A stretch of 64,000 nt of DNA. It comes from Chitinophaga ginsengisoli (GTDB lineage Bacteria > Bacteroidota > Bacteroidia > Chitinophagales > Chitinophagaceae). The notes under the pieces are model-generated. The model ran no database searches and was not told the origin of the DNA. It saw only the letters and a program-made list of their open reading frames with translations. Position 1 is the stretch's first letter; each line of letters starts with the position of its first letter. Positions 27,924-37,134 of the stretch are shown piece after piece. The stretch covers positions 248,001-312,000 of the forward strand of contig NZ_PYGK01000007.1 in assembly GCF_003014595.1 (NCBI RefSeq). Direction: 5' to 3'. A program made the position numbers and the translations under genes.

Positions 27924-28055
27924 ATGAAAATGCGTCTGCTGCTGCTAAGCTTCCCGGGAGCATCCCGTTGTGATGCCAAGTTGTCGGAACTTTCGTTAGA
28001 AAACCAAACAAACGACCATAAACTCTATGAAAACCAAATTACTGACACCATTTAA
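27924..28055 (+). pseudogene. Third stub ORF, overlapping the GH74 start
   Basis: A 43-codon frame starting MKMRLLLLS, matching the MKWRLLLFS start of the stub at 2356, then diverging into unrelated sequence and stopping at TAA 28053-28055. It overlaps the GH74 start codon (28027) by 29 nt in another frame. It is probably a leftover gene start that travelled with the promoter; it could also act as a translated leader. Confidence 0.4.
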
Positions 28056-31000
28056 ACAAAAGGGCATGCTACTTTTCGTCTTCGGACCTTTTACATTCCC
28101 TCAATGCAGGCAAAAAAAACTTGCCATTCTCTGTTTACTCCTCCTAAGCCTTGTGTTTCCGGGCTATAAAGTGATGGCACAGACCACCGCCGGCTATGTC
28201 TGGAAGAACGCACCAATTGGTGGTGGCGGATTTGTGACAGGGATCATTACCCATAAGACATCCGGCGATAGGTATTGTCGCACAGACGTAGGCGGGGCTT
28301 ACCGTTGGGATGCTGCGAACAATAAATGGGTTCAACTACTCGACTGGCTTGACGAGTCAGAAAATGGATTTATTGGAGTGGAAGCCCTCGCGCTGGATCC
28401 GCAGAATCCCAATAATGTTTATATGCTCTGTGGAACCTCCTATATCAACAATGGAAGAACGGCTATATTAAAATCTACAGACAAAGGAAATACTTTTACT
28501 TATACAGATGTTACCGCTAAATTTAAAGCGCATGGAAATGGGAGCGGACGCGGTAACGGAGAACGTCTTGCAGTAGATCCCAAAAACAGTAACATATTAT
28601 TCTGCGGAACCAGGGCTAACGGATTGTGGAAGAGTACGGATGGTGGCACTACCTGGAACCTTGCCTGGAACGGTGTAACTACCACCTCCAACGAGAACGG
28701 AATATGTTTTGTAGTGTATGATCCGTCAAGCGCCGTAGTGGGTGGGGCTACTCAAACCATGTACATAGGCGTTTCCCGCACCGGAAGCGCGAATATTTAT
28801 AAGAGCACAGACGGAGGCGCCAGCTTTACCGACATTTCCGCCACTACCGGTTTTATGCCGCATCGCGCGGCACTGCAGGGAACTACCATGTATGTTACCT
28901 ATTCAGATGATGCAGGTCCGCAATCAGGTGGAGGAGATGGGAAGTTATATAAGCTCAACACGGCTACCGGTGTGTGGACAAACGTTACCCCCGTTTCTTC
29001 AAAGGATTATCCATACGGAGGCGTGAGTATAGACCCGACTAATGTTAATCGGGTAATAGTATCTACCTGTGGCATGTATTGGAACAACCAGTTTGGTACC
29101 GGCTGGGGAGACTTTATTTTCCTCACTACCGATGGCGGATCGACGTGGACACTTAAAAACGGGAAGAATGCTACATATGATAGTAATGGCATGGGATGGT
29201 CTGACGGAGGCGCCGTTAACTGGATGGACTGTATCGAGTTTGATCAATCCAATCTTTCAAAAGTGAGGGTAATCGGCGGAGGCGGCATATATACCTGTTC
29301 CGATATCACAGCCACGAACCCTTCCTGGAAATATGATGTGATAGGAATTGAAGAAACAGCATTGCTCGACGTGACAAGCATTCCCGGAGGGCCGGTTATC
29401 TCTTCTTTCGGCGACGTAACAGGCTTTGTGCACCAGCCGTTGACTTCTTATCCAACAAAAAAACTTTCCCCTACAGATGGGAATAACCAGAGCATTGCTT
29501 ATGCTGGTGCCAACACAAGCAGAGTAGTAAGGGCTTCCAACGGAGGAAACGTTGTTTACTATTCCAACGATATGGGTGCCACATGGACGGGAGCCACCAC
29601 CAACATGGGGACAGACGGAAAGGTTGCCATCAGTGCAGATGGAGGCACTATATTACATTGCCCCGGAGGTTCCACAACGACCTACTATACTACGAACAAC
29701 GGAGCTGGTTGGTCGGCCTGTTCGGGTGTATCACTCGGAAGCGCTGCTCCGGTGGCTGATCAGGTAAATCCGAATTATTTTTATATATACATTCCTGGCA
29801 ACGGACAAATGCTCCGGAGCTCCAATAAAGGCGTCAGCTTTTCAGTAGCAGGTACGCCGGGCGCGTCAACCGCAAATTATCCGTGGGAAGCCGCCCAAAT
29901 CCGGACAGTGCCGGGTCTTGAAGGGCATATTTGGGTACCTCTTGGCCGCAACGGATTGAAATATTCAACCGATGCCGGAGCGACTTATACAGCCGTTTCA
30001 AATGTAACTTATTGCAAAACGGTGGGAATAGGAAAGACGATGCCCGGATCCAGCTATCCTACTATTTTCATCTGGGGAACAGTGTCAGGCATTACGGGTC
30101 TGTTCAGATCAACAGACCAGGGTGCTACCTGGGCCAGATTGAATGACGACGACCATGAGTTTGCGGGCGCGCCATTGCTCGTGGGAGACATGAATGTTGC
30201 CGGAAGAGTATATATGAGTTCCGGCGGCGGAAGAGGCTTAATTTACTGGGACCCTGCCGCTTGTACACCTACTGCCATCACTCCGTACGTGCAGCTTAAT
30301 GGTGGGACCTGGCAGCAGATGGCCAATGCTGCTGTAACTGCAGGTGGTAGCGTAAAGTTTGGCCCTCAGCCTATTCAAGGAGGATCGTGGAGTTGGAGCG
30401 GGCCGAATAACTTTAGTGCTGCTACGCGCGAAGTAACCATTTCAAATATCCAGGCCAACCAGGCAGGGAACTATGTGGCCACCTACACTAATAGCGGAGG
30501 ATGCCAAAGTACGCAAACCTTTAACGTCACCATGACGGGCTCCATACTGAGAGAATCCTGGACGGGGATTAGCGGAGCTACTATTAGTAGCCTGACCTCC
30601 AATGCCAATTATCCAGACAATCCTACAGGCAGGGATCAGCTCACCAGCCTGGAAGGCCCGACAAACTGGGCGGATAACTATGGAACCAGGATCCGTGGAT
30701 ATATCTATCCTCCTGCAAGCGGAAGCTACACTTTCTGGGTAGCTGGAGATGATAATACGGATTTATACCTGAGCACCAGCGACAAGCCCGCCAATAGCTC
30801 AAGGATAGCTTATGTGAATGGCTGGACGAATTCGAGAGAATGGAATAAATACAGCACACAGCAGTCCACTACCATTAACCTGGCTGCCGGACAAAAATAC
30901 TACATTGAAATACTTCATAAAGAAGCCAGTGGTGGTGATAATCTAGCGGTAGCCTGGCAGGGGCCCGGTATTTCACAACAGGTGATTGCTGGAAATTATC

Positions 31001-31308
31001 TATCCCCGTTCGTTCAGGGAACAGGCGGTACTTCTGCTGCCAGAGTAGCATCGAAGGTCAACATTAATGAAGATGCAGTTAGCATATATCCGAATCCCGC
31101 CAGTGCCGGAAGGTTTACGATCCTTCTTCAGGAAGTTTCAGAAAATGCGGTCATAAGAATTTATGATAACCAGGGCAGAAAGCTTTACGAAAAGAAAACT
31201 CAAGGCAACAACAAGATAGAGATCGATTCGAGGCTTAATGCAGGGTTGTACATCGTGACGATAGATTCGAAGGTGGGAAGTTTCACTAAGAAGATCATCG
31301 TTCCCTGA
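28027..31308 (+). CDS. GH74 xyloglucanase with Ig-like and PA14-like domains and T9SS sorting signal
   Basis: 1093 residues. The N-terminal signal (LAILCLLLLSLVFPGYKVMAQ) precedes a GH74 double beta-propeller of about 700 residues: VWKNAPIGGGGFVTGI, RTDVGGAYRW with a candidate catalytic Asp87, repeated bacterial-neuraminidase-like blades (KSTDKGNTF, KSTDGGTTWN, RSTDQGATWA). An Ig-like domain (about 755-845), a PA14/GLEYA-like carbohydrate-binding domain (about 848-1000: YPPASGSYTFWVAGDDNTDL, KYYIEILHKEA) and a type IX secretion C-terminal domain (SIYPNPASAGRF to GSFTKKIIVP) follow. It should be exported by T9SS and anchored or released at the surface, cutting the xyloglucan backbone. It is preceded by its own copy of the operator. 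Confidence 0.94.
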   Translation: MKTKLLTPFKQKGMLLFVFGPFTFPQCRQKKLAILCLLLLSLVFPGYKVMAQTTAGYVWKNAPIGGGGFVTGIITHKTSGDRYCRTDVGGAYRWDAANNKWVQLLDWLDESENGFIGVEALALDPQNPNNVYMLCGTSYINNGRTAILKSTDKGNTFTYTDVTAKFKAHGNGSGRGNGERLAVDPKNSNILFCGTRANGLWKSTDGGTTWNLAWNGVTTTSNENGICFVVYDPSSAVVGGATQTMYIGVSRTGSANIYKSTDGGASFTDISATTGFMPHRAALQGTTMYVTYSDDAGPQSGGGDGKLYKLNTATGVWTNVTPVSSKDYPYGGVSIDPTNVNRVIVSTCGMYWNNQFGTGWGDFIFLTTDGGSTWTLKNGKNATYDSNGMGWSDGGAVNWMDCIEFDQSNLSKVRVIGGGGIYTCSDITATNPSWKYDVIGIEETALLDVTSIPGGPVISSFGDVTGFVHQPLTSYPTKKLSPTDGNNQSIAYAGANTSRVVRASNGGNVVYYSNDMGATWTGATTNMGTDGKVAISADGGTILHCPGGSTTTYYTTNNGAGWSACSGVSLGSAAPVADQVNPNYFYIYIPGNGQMLRSSNKGVSFSVAGTPGASTANYPWEAAQIRTVPGLEGHIWVPLGRNGLKYSTDAGATYTAVSNVTYCKTVGIGKTMPGSSYPTIFIWGTVSGITGLFRSTDQGATWARLNDDDHEFAGAPLLVGDMNVAGRVYMSSGGGRGLIYWDPAACTPTAITPYVQLNGGTWQQMANAAVTAGGSVKFGPQPIQGGSWSWSGPNNFSAATREVTISNIQANQAGNYVATYTNSGGCQSTQTFNVTMTGSILRESWTGISGATISSLTSNANYPDNPTGRDQLTSLEGPTNWADNYGTRIRGYIYPPASGSYTFWVAGDDNTDLYLSTSDKPANSSRIAYVNGWTNSREWNKYSTQQSTTINLAAGQKYYIEILHKEASGGDNLAVAWQGPGISQQVIAGNYLSPFVQGTGGTSAARVASKVNINEDAVSIYPNPASAGRFTILLQEVSENAVIRIYDNQGRKLYEKKTQGNNKIEIDSRLNAGLYIVTIDSKVGSFTKKIIVP

Positions 31309-31323
31309 TAATCTTTCACCAGT

Positions 31324-31357
31324 TATTGGGAATGCTTCGCAGGAAGCATTCCCAATA
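31324..31357 (+). terminator. Strong hairpin terminator after GH74
   Basis: A 15-bp perfect stem, TATTGGGAATGCTTC (31324-31338) with GAAGCATTCCCAATA (31343-31357), and a GCAG loop, followed by TTTTCT. It lies 15 bp after the GH74 stop. Confidence 0.85.
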
Positions 31358-31494
31358 TTTTCTGTAATCATGCCCGTTTGCACCTGAAGGATGCCTTTAA
31401 CTTCACCTGGTAGTAGTCAGAATAGTCTATTTGAACCGTTTTGGAGATCGATATTTTCTTTTTGGATTTGATAAAATTGTAAGTCGTTATCGTT

Positions 31495-33465
31495 ATGAAA
31501 ATGAGTATTAAAAACACAATTCTTTTAGTTTGGCTCCTTATTGGGATGAATGCCTGGGGGGACGGAACCATGAATCAGGCACAGGCACAGCAGGTTGCTC
31601 AGTTACAAAGCCCCGACAAGTCCATTGTACTACATGTATCCTTGTCAGCTTCAGGTGAAGTTCAATACAGTATACAAAGATCCGGTGTTAACATCATCCA
31701 CCCTTCAGCTTTAGGTGTGACGATGAAGGGGCATGATTTTACACGAGGGATGAAACTGGTCACGACATCAAAGCCGGAACGTATAACAGAGGGCTATCAA
31801 ACGAAGAATGCAAAAAAAAGCAGCATTCTTTACCAGGCGAATCAATTGGTGATGTCTTTTGCTAATGAAGAAAAGCAAGAAATGGATATCATTTTCCGGT
31901 TATCCAATGACGGGGTTGCTTTCCGGTACCGGTTTCCCTGGATAAAAAATAATGAAACAATAGTTAAAGAGCAGTCCTCATTTGCATTTGACAAAGAAAC
32001 AAGGGCCTGGCTGCAACCCATGAGTGAAGCAAAGACAGGTTTCGAGCACTGTCATCCATCTTATGAAGAACATTATTTGCAGGACATTGCTGTTGGCACG
32101 GTATCGCCGTTAAAGTCCGGGTGGGTATACCCCGCTTTGTTTAAAACAAATGAAACATGGGTATTAATCACTGAAGCGGCACTTGACGGTACTTATTGTG
32201 GCACAAGATTGATCAATGATTCTGCCTCGTCTGTCTATTCAATCGGTTTTGCCGATCCAAGAGAGGTATTTACAGGTGGGGGCTATTTGCCGGAGAATAA
32301 TAAGCCGTGGCTTACACCCTGGCGTATTATTGCAATTGGAAGTCTGAAAACAATTGCTGAATCAACATTGGGCACCGATTTGGCGCCGGCAGCAGTATTA
32401 CAGGATACATCTTTTACGAAACCCGGAAAGGCTAGTTGGAGTTGGATCAATAGCAAAGACGATAACATCACTTTCAATGAACAGAAAAAATATATTGACT
32501 ATGCTTGTGATATGCACTGGCAATATTGCCTGATAGATGCAGACTGGGATACTAAGATCGGATATGATAAGGTAGCTGAACTCTCAGCGTATGCAAAACA
32601 AAAAAATGTTGGATTGTTATTATGGTACAATTCTGCAGGAGACTGGAACACGATCAAATATCATCCTAAAGATAAACTGCTGACGAAGGAAGGACGGGAA
32701 AAAGAATTTAGTCGTTTGCAGGCAATGGGCATTAAAGGCGTAAAGATTGATTTCTTCGGAGGAGATGGACAGAGCATGATTCAGTACTACATTGACATTT
32801 TGAATGACGCTGCAAAATATAAGCTGCTCGTTAACTTTCACGGCGCTACATTGCCAAGAGGCTGGCAAAAAACCTATCCTCATCTTATGACAGCCGAAGC
32901 AATTTATGGAATGGAGATGGTAACATTTGATCAGCATGCAGCCGATAAGCAAGCCAACCATTGCGCTATGCTGCCGTTCACCAGAAACGCATTCGACCCG
33001 ATGGATTTTACACCCATGAATCTCACCGGGCTTACGTCATCTAATTGTATCAGAAGAACTACTCCCGCATTCGAACTGGCTCTTTCGGTTTTATTCTTAT
33101 CGGGCATACAGCATTATGCACAATCGCCGGAAGGAATGGAGCAGGTACCCGTTGACGTGAAAGCGTTTTTAAGTAAGCTTCCTGACAACTGGGATGATGT
33201 GAAATTTTTGGAAGGATACCCCGGGAAATATGCTGTCATAGCCAGGCGAAGTGGCAAACGCTGGTATCTTACCGGTATTAATGGAGATAAAAGTGAAAAG
33301 AAAGTGAATCTTGACCTTACCTCATTTAAGAAAAGCAAGGCAACCCTGTTTACTGATGGTACAAAAGGTGAACTGTTTTCAAAAGCAGTCCTGAACGCAA
33401 CAGTACAAAAGAAATTCGATCTTACCTTGAATGCAAATAGCGGATTTGTAATGGTGCTTGAGTAA
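31495..33465 (+). CDS. GH97 glycoside hydrolase, second copy
   Basis: 656 residues with a signal peptide (ILLVWLLIGMNAWGDG). GH97 architecture as in the gene at 10398: VAQLQSPDKSIVLHV, GVAFRYRFPW, SWSWINSKDD, CLIDADWD, LLLWYNSAGDWN, and GVKIDFFGGDGQSM with the candidate nucleophile Asp419, indicating the retaining type. The proteins are clearly diverged (TIM-barrel loops differ), so this is an older paralogue rather than a recent duplicate. ATG 31501 is an alternative start. Retaining alpha-galactosidase activity is the likeliest; not proven. Confidence 0.9.
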   Translation: MKMSIKNTILLVWLLIGMNAWGDGTMNQAQAQQVAQLQSPDKSIVLHVSLSASGEVQYSIQRSGVNIIHPSALGVTMKGHDFTRGMKLVTTSKPERITEGYQTKNAKKSSILYQANQLVMSFANEEKQEMDIIFRLSNDGVAFRYRFPWIKNNETIVKEQSSFAFDKETRAWLQPMSEAKTGFEHCHPSYEEHYLQDIAVGTVSPLKSGWVYPALFKTNETWVLITEAALDGTYCGTRLINDSASSVYSIGFADPREVFTGGGYLPENNKPWLTPWRIIAIGSLKTIAESTLGTDLAPAAVLQDTSFTKPGKASWSWINSKDDNITFNEQKKYIDYACDMHWQYCLIDADWDTKIGYDKVAELSAYAKQKNVGLLLWYNSAGDWNTIKYHPKDKLLTKEGREKEFSRLQAMGIKGVKIDFFGGDGQSMIQYYIDILNDAAKYKLLVNFHGATLPRGWQKTYPHLMTAEAIYGMEMVTFDQHAADKQANHCAMLPFTRNAFDPMDFTPMNLTGLTSSNCIRRTTPAFELALSVLFLSGIQHYAQSPEGMEQVPVDVKAFLSKLPDNWDDVKFLEGYPGKYAVIARRSGKRWYLTGINGDKSEKKVNLDLTSFKKSKATLFTDGTKGELFSKAVLNATVQKKFDLTLNANSGFVMVLE

Positions 33466-33573
33466 TTTTAACGGGTTAACTCCGGAAGTGAATATTTCGC
33501 AGACGGCAGTCACCGTACTTTCATTTGTTGGGTATGGATGTTATATTTAATTACTAAAGTATTAAGCACGATT

Positions 33574-34968
33574 ATGAAAAAACTATTCCTTTATGGCATT
33601 ACACTGCTATTGCCCACGGTACTTCATGCAGCCATCAGGTTGCCGGCACTGGTAGGAAACAACATGGTGTTACAGCAAAACGACAGTGTAAGTATCTGGG
33701 GATGGGCAAATCCTTCGGAGAAAGTCACGGTATTTACGGGCTGGGATAACAAAACAATGACGGTCACCACCAGCGGCGATGCAAAGTGGACTTTGAAAGT
33801 ACATACACCAGCAGCAGGAGGACCTTATGAAATAAGACTGAAAGGATCCAATGAGATTGTACTGAAAAACATCCTGATCGGCGAGGTATGGCTGTGTTCG
33901 GGGCAATCTAACATGGAATACTGCTACTACAACGGCATCCGGCAGATAGCAGCCGAGCTGCCTGTTTGTAGTAACAATAACATCCGGTTCTTTAACATAC
34001 CCAAAACTACGGCAGGATATCCCCAGGACAACTGTCTGGGAAGCTGGGAAGTATGCGACAGTAACAGCCTGAAGCCTTTCAGTGCGGTGGGATATTTTTT
34101 CGGAGCGAAACTGCAGCAATCGTTGGGAGTACCGGTTGGACTGATCAATGCCAGCTGGGGAGGAACACCGGCAGAAGTATGGGCGCCGGAACGGCTTGTG
34201 GCTGGCGAACCCCGGCTTAGTGCAGCTGCCGCTAAGTTAGCACCGTCTGCCTGGTGGCCGTATAAACCAGGTTATGCTTATAACGCTATGATAGCTCCTC
34301 TTATCAATTTCAACATAAAAGGGGTTATCTGGTACCAGGGAGAAGCCAACGTGAACACTGCGGATACCTATACACCATTGTTCACCGGCATGATACAGGC
34401 ATGGCGTGATGCATGGCATAAACCGCTGCCTTTTTACTATGTCCAGATAGCACCGTTCTCCTACGAAAAGGAATATCAGGCTGCATTGCTTCGCGAGGCA
34501 CAGGCACGCAGCAGTGCCCTTGCGGGAACTGGTATGGTGGTAATAGCCGATGTTACAGAAAATGTGAAAGATATTCATCCCCAGGATAAGAGAACAGTGG
34601 GCAACAGGCTTGCTAGTTGGGCACTTGGAGAGAATTATGGTAAAACCGGATTTGCCTGGAAAAGTCCGGTATTCAAAGAAATGAGCATCAGCAAAAACAA
34701 AGCAGTGCTCCGTTTTTCCAACGTCCCCACTTCTCTCAGGATCAATGGTAAAGCGCCTGCCGCCTTGTATATAGCGGGAGCAGACAATGTTTTCTATGAA
34801 GCATCTGCGAAGGTGGAAAAAGATGCACTGATCGTTTGGAGTAAAAAAGTAGAGAAGCCTGAATCGGTGAGATACGGCTTCTCCAATACTGCTATCGGTA
34901 ATATTTTTTCTTCGGAAGGATTACCTGTTGTCCCTTTCCGTACTGATAACTTGCTGATCACACCTTAG
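33574..34968 (+). CDS. SGNH acetylesterase, CE20/sialate O-acetylesterase-like
   Basis: About 464 residues from ATG 33574, which gives a clean signal peptide (FLYGITLLLPTVLHA); the open frame starts 36 bp upstream. N-terminal jelly-roll strands (LPALVGNNMVLQQNDSVSIW) precede the SGNH core: Ser in WLCSGQSNMEY, INASWGGTPAEVW, GVIWYQGEANV, and Asp/His in VKDIHPQDK. Annotated widely as sialate O-acetylesterase, but CE20 relatives in xyloglucan loci deacetylate galactosyl groups of xyloglucan, which fits this context much better. Acts in the periplasm. Confidence 0.88.
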   Translation: MKKLFLYGITLLLPTVLHAAIRLPALVGNNMVLQQNDSVSIWGWANPSEKVTVFTGWDNKTMTVTTSGDAKWTLKVHTPAAGGPYEIRLKGSNEIVLKNILIGEVWLCSGQSNMEYCYYNGIRQIAAELPVCSNNNIRFFNIPKTTAGYPQDNCLGSWEVCDSNSLKPFSAVGYFFGAKLQQSLGVPVGLINASWGGTPAEVWAPERLVAGEPRLSAAAAKLAPSAWWPYKPGYAYNAMIAPLINFNIKGVIWYQGEANVNTADTYTPLFTGMIQAWRDAWHKPLPFYYVQIAPFSYEKEYQAALLREAQARSSALAGTGMVVIADVTENVKDIHPQDKRTVGNRLASWALGENYGKTGFAWKSPVFKEMSISKNKAVLRFSNVPTSLRINGKAPAALYIAGADNVFYEASAKVEKDALIVWSKKVEKPESVRYGFSNTAIGNIFSSEGLPVVPFRTDNLLITP

Positions 34969-35016
34969 ATGAAAATTTAGTGTTTAAAGGGTTAAACTAT
35001 GAAGCCTCTTCAGGAC

Positions 35017-35042
35017 GGGCCGGTGACAACTGTCGCCGGCCC
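35017..35042. terminator. Convergent hairpin terminator
   Basis: GGGCCGGTGACA (35017-35028) pairs with TGTCGCCGGCCC (35031-35042), 12 positions with one T-G wobble and a 2-nt gap. It separates the CE20-type gene from the convergent GH29 gene. No long T run follows, so it may act mainly as a 3'-end structure. Confidence 0.6.
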
Positions 35043-35055
35043 CAATGGAGCCAGG

Positions 35056-36366
35056 CTATTTCAAATTTAGCTTCACAATCATATCTGTTTTGTGTTCTTT
35101 ATTAGTAATCCCATTTAATACAATTGCACCCTCACTTTGTGTGAAGCTAACCTTTACATTTGTTCCCAGATATTTTGCAGCAGTAATTTTTTTTGAAACA
35201 GATGGCAGCATGATTTTTCCTTCTGGAGGAACGTTCAAGATATGAACGTAAACCGCTTTTTCTGTGAAAGTTGTTCCACCCCATTTTTCATCCCAGACTC
35301 CTCCCTTTGTGCTGTAAATACTTTCTCCATATATTGAAAGGAAATTACCAATCTCTTTCAATCGTTGCACCTGTGCAGGCTCAATTTCTCCATCTGCTTT
35401 TGGCCCGACGTTCAATAATAAATTCCCACCCTGGCATACAACAGACACTAATAAACGGATGCAACTATCAAGGGACATCATACGATCTGCTGCATGAGGC
35501 GTCCACCCCCACGCCGTTTGACTGAGGTTGGTACACAATTCCCAGGGCCTGCTTTCTCTTCCTCTCAATGTTACTTCCTGTGTATTAAAGTCGCCCATCC
35601 ATCCGCTGCGGGGATTGATCACAATCTTTGGTTGCAGTGCTCTTACCATTGAATTGAGCTTAATAGGCTGCCAGCTGAATTTTCCGGTATAAGGTTTTTC
35701 AAAACCACGTGTGTACCAACCTTTGCCTCCATCCCACATCAGACCTGCAAAACCAAGCCAGTTATCTTCTCCTCCGTCATACCATAAAATATCAATCTTG
35801 CCGTAATTGCTTAACAGCTCATGCACCTGTGTGTAGGTTTGCTTTTTCATTTCAAGGGCATTGGAATAGTATAAGTCAGGAAAAAAGAAACCCGGATACC
35901 GCCAGTCCAGTGGAGAATAGTAAATGCCGGCTTTCATTCCGGCATCATGAGCTGCATCAATATATTCTTTGATCAGATCCTTTTTTGCAGGACTGTTCAT
36001 TGAATTGTAATCGCCAACACTGGTATTAAACAAACTAAAGCCATCATGATGTCTTGAAGTTACCACCATGTACTTACATCCAGCCTGCTTTGCAACATCT
36101 ACCCAATTTTTCCCGGAGAATTTTGCAACAGCGAATGAGTCTTTTAGTTTTCCGTATTCAGATGTGTCCATCCGTTTATTGAACATCGCCCATTCGCCCT
36201 CGCCTAAAACAGCATACAATCCAAAATGAATGAACAATCCAAACTTGGAATCTTCCCACCATTGCATGTCTTTTTGCGAAAGCAATAGAGAAGAATCAAC
36301 AACTACCTGCCCAAAGGAATTGAGTGTGATGATAAATAGCGACAGCATTAAAAGAGATCTTTTCAT
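35056..36366 (-). CDS. GH29 alpha-L-fucosidase, second copy
   Basis: About 436 residues from ATG 36366 (MKRSLLMLSLFIITLNSFGQ, a signal peptide); the frame is open a further 21 bp upstream. GH29 motifs: SKFGLFIHFGLYAVLGEGEW, VVTSRHHDGFSLF, YYSPLDWRYP, DILWYDGGEDNW with the probable nucleophile Asp197, and CQGGNLLLNVGPKADGEI. Diverged from the GH29 at 20297, so the two may differ in linkage or aglycone preference. Preceded on its own strand by operator copy 4, which would place it under the same control as SusC and GH74. Confidence 0.93.
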   Translation of the reverse strand: MKRSLLMLSLFIITLNSFGQVVVDSSLLLSQKDMQWWEDSKFGLFIHFGLYAVLGEGEWAMFNKRMDTSEYGKLKDSFAVAKFSGKNWVDVAKQAGCKYMVVTSRHHDGFSLFNTSVGDYNSMNSPAKKDLIKEYIDAAHDAGMKAGIYYSPLDWRYPGFFFPDLYYSNALEMKKQTYTQVHELLSNYGKIDILWYDGGEDNWLGFAGLMWDGGKGWYTRGFEKPYTGKFSWQPIKLNSMVRALQPKIVINPRSGWMGDFNTQEVTLRGRESRPWELCTNLSQTAWGWTPHAADRMMSLDSCIRLLVSVVCQGGNLLLNVGPKADGEIEPAQVQRLKEIGNFLSIYGESIYSTKGGVWDEKWGGTTFTEKAVYVHILNVPPEGKIMLPSVSKKITAAKYLGTNVKVSFTQSEGAIVLNGITNKEHKTDMIVKLNLK

Positions 36367-36400
36367 GGAATTTATTTTTGCATACAAATTTCGTATGTTG

Positions 36401-36471
36401 TAAAACTATCTATATTTCTTTTGAACGAGCCTCTTGAATGTTACAATTAACGTTGTAGAATGTTGCATATA
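36401..36471 (-). promoter_or_regulatory. Candidate HTCS operator and promoter of the second GH29, copy 4
   Basis: Read on the minus strand: TATATGCAACATTC starts at 36471 and TAATTGTAACATTC at 36449, 22 bp apart, followed by a -7-like box TAGTTTTA (36408-36401) 41 bp after the second repeat, one base shorter than the other copies. The stretch TAGTTTTACAACAT is identical to copy 3. The GH29 ATG is 35 bp beyond the box, with no stub ORF between. Confidence 0.65.
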
Positions 36472-36565
36472 AGTTTTTTTTTCATCAGCTTTGGGGAAAC
36501 GGCATATATTTAGGTGTTGACGTCACCCTGGCGCGAAACTCAACAAAAAAGAAGAGACATAGACT

Positions 36566-37099
36566 ATGACAAATGAAAACGTACTTTATTCCGACCTGAA
36601 AGTTGTGAAAGAACTGCTTTATGACAAATGCGGCTTCAGGCTGACAGACCTAAATCTGAATGCTGAAAGTGTAGAATATAGTGCTTGTTCATTTTATCTT
36701 GACCGAAAGAAAATTGAGTATCGGGCGTCTAAAATTACACCGACAAAAACAGGACAGTTTGTAACTATCTGGAAGCGAAATAAAAATGGCGTAACTGAAC
36801 CGTTTGACACTTTGGACGACATTGATTTTATCGCAATAACAGCAATAAGAGGCGACAGCGTCGGACAGTTTATTTTTCCGAAATCTGTTTTGGCAGACAA
36901 AGGAATTATTACACAAAATGGGAAGGACGGAAAACGTGGTATCAGAGTGTATCCAACCTGGGACACTGTGACGAACAAACAAGCAGAGAAAACTCAAAGC
37001 TGGCAAAGAAAATACTTTGTAGAAATTAAAGCCGACAACACAACGGACATTAATTTGACCAAAGAATTATTTCTGCATCAACCATCATCAGTCGGATAG
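36566..37099 (+). CDS. MepB family protein
   Basis: 177-residue cytoplasmic protein with the MepB pattern: EYSACSFYLDRKKIEYRASK, the signature KTGQFVTIWKRNK, DDIDFIAI, GQFIFPKSVLADKGI and GIRVYPTWD. In Staphylococcus mepB lies beside the mepA multidrug efflux gene, but the molecular function is unknown. No signal peptide and no clear link to glycan use. It is A/T-richer than its neighbours and sits alone between two inward- and outward-facing glycosidase genes, so it may be a later insertion. Confidence 0.8.
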   Translation: MTNENVLYSDLKVVKELLYDKCGFRLTDLNLNAESVEYSACSFYLDRKKIEYRASKITPTKTGQFVTIWKRNKNGVTEPFDTLDDIDFIAITAIRGDSVGQFIFPKSVLADKGIITQNGKDGKRGIRVYPTWDTVTNKQAEKTQSWQRKYFVEIKADNTTDINLTKELFLHQPSSVG

Positions 37100-37134
37100 C
37101 GGCCAATGTTATAATAATGAAAATCATTTGTCAA

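Noticed and set aside
31428..31480. Operator-like ATTTGAACCGTTTTG before the second GH97
   Set aside because: The partner repeat 22 bp upstream is not recognisable, and the -7 box match and distance are poor.
31690..33465. Second GH97 as a recent duplicate of the first
   Set aside because: Shared motifs are family-level; loops and N-terminal domains differ too much for a recent copy.
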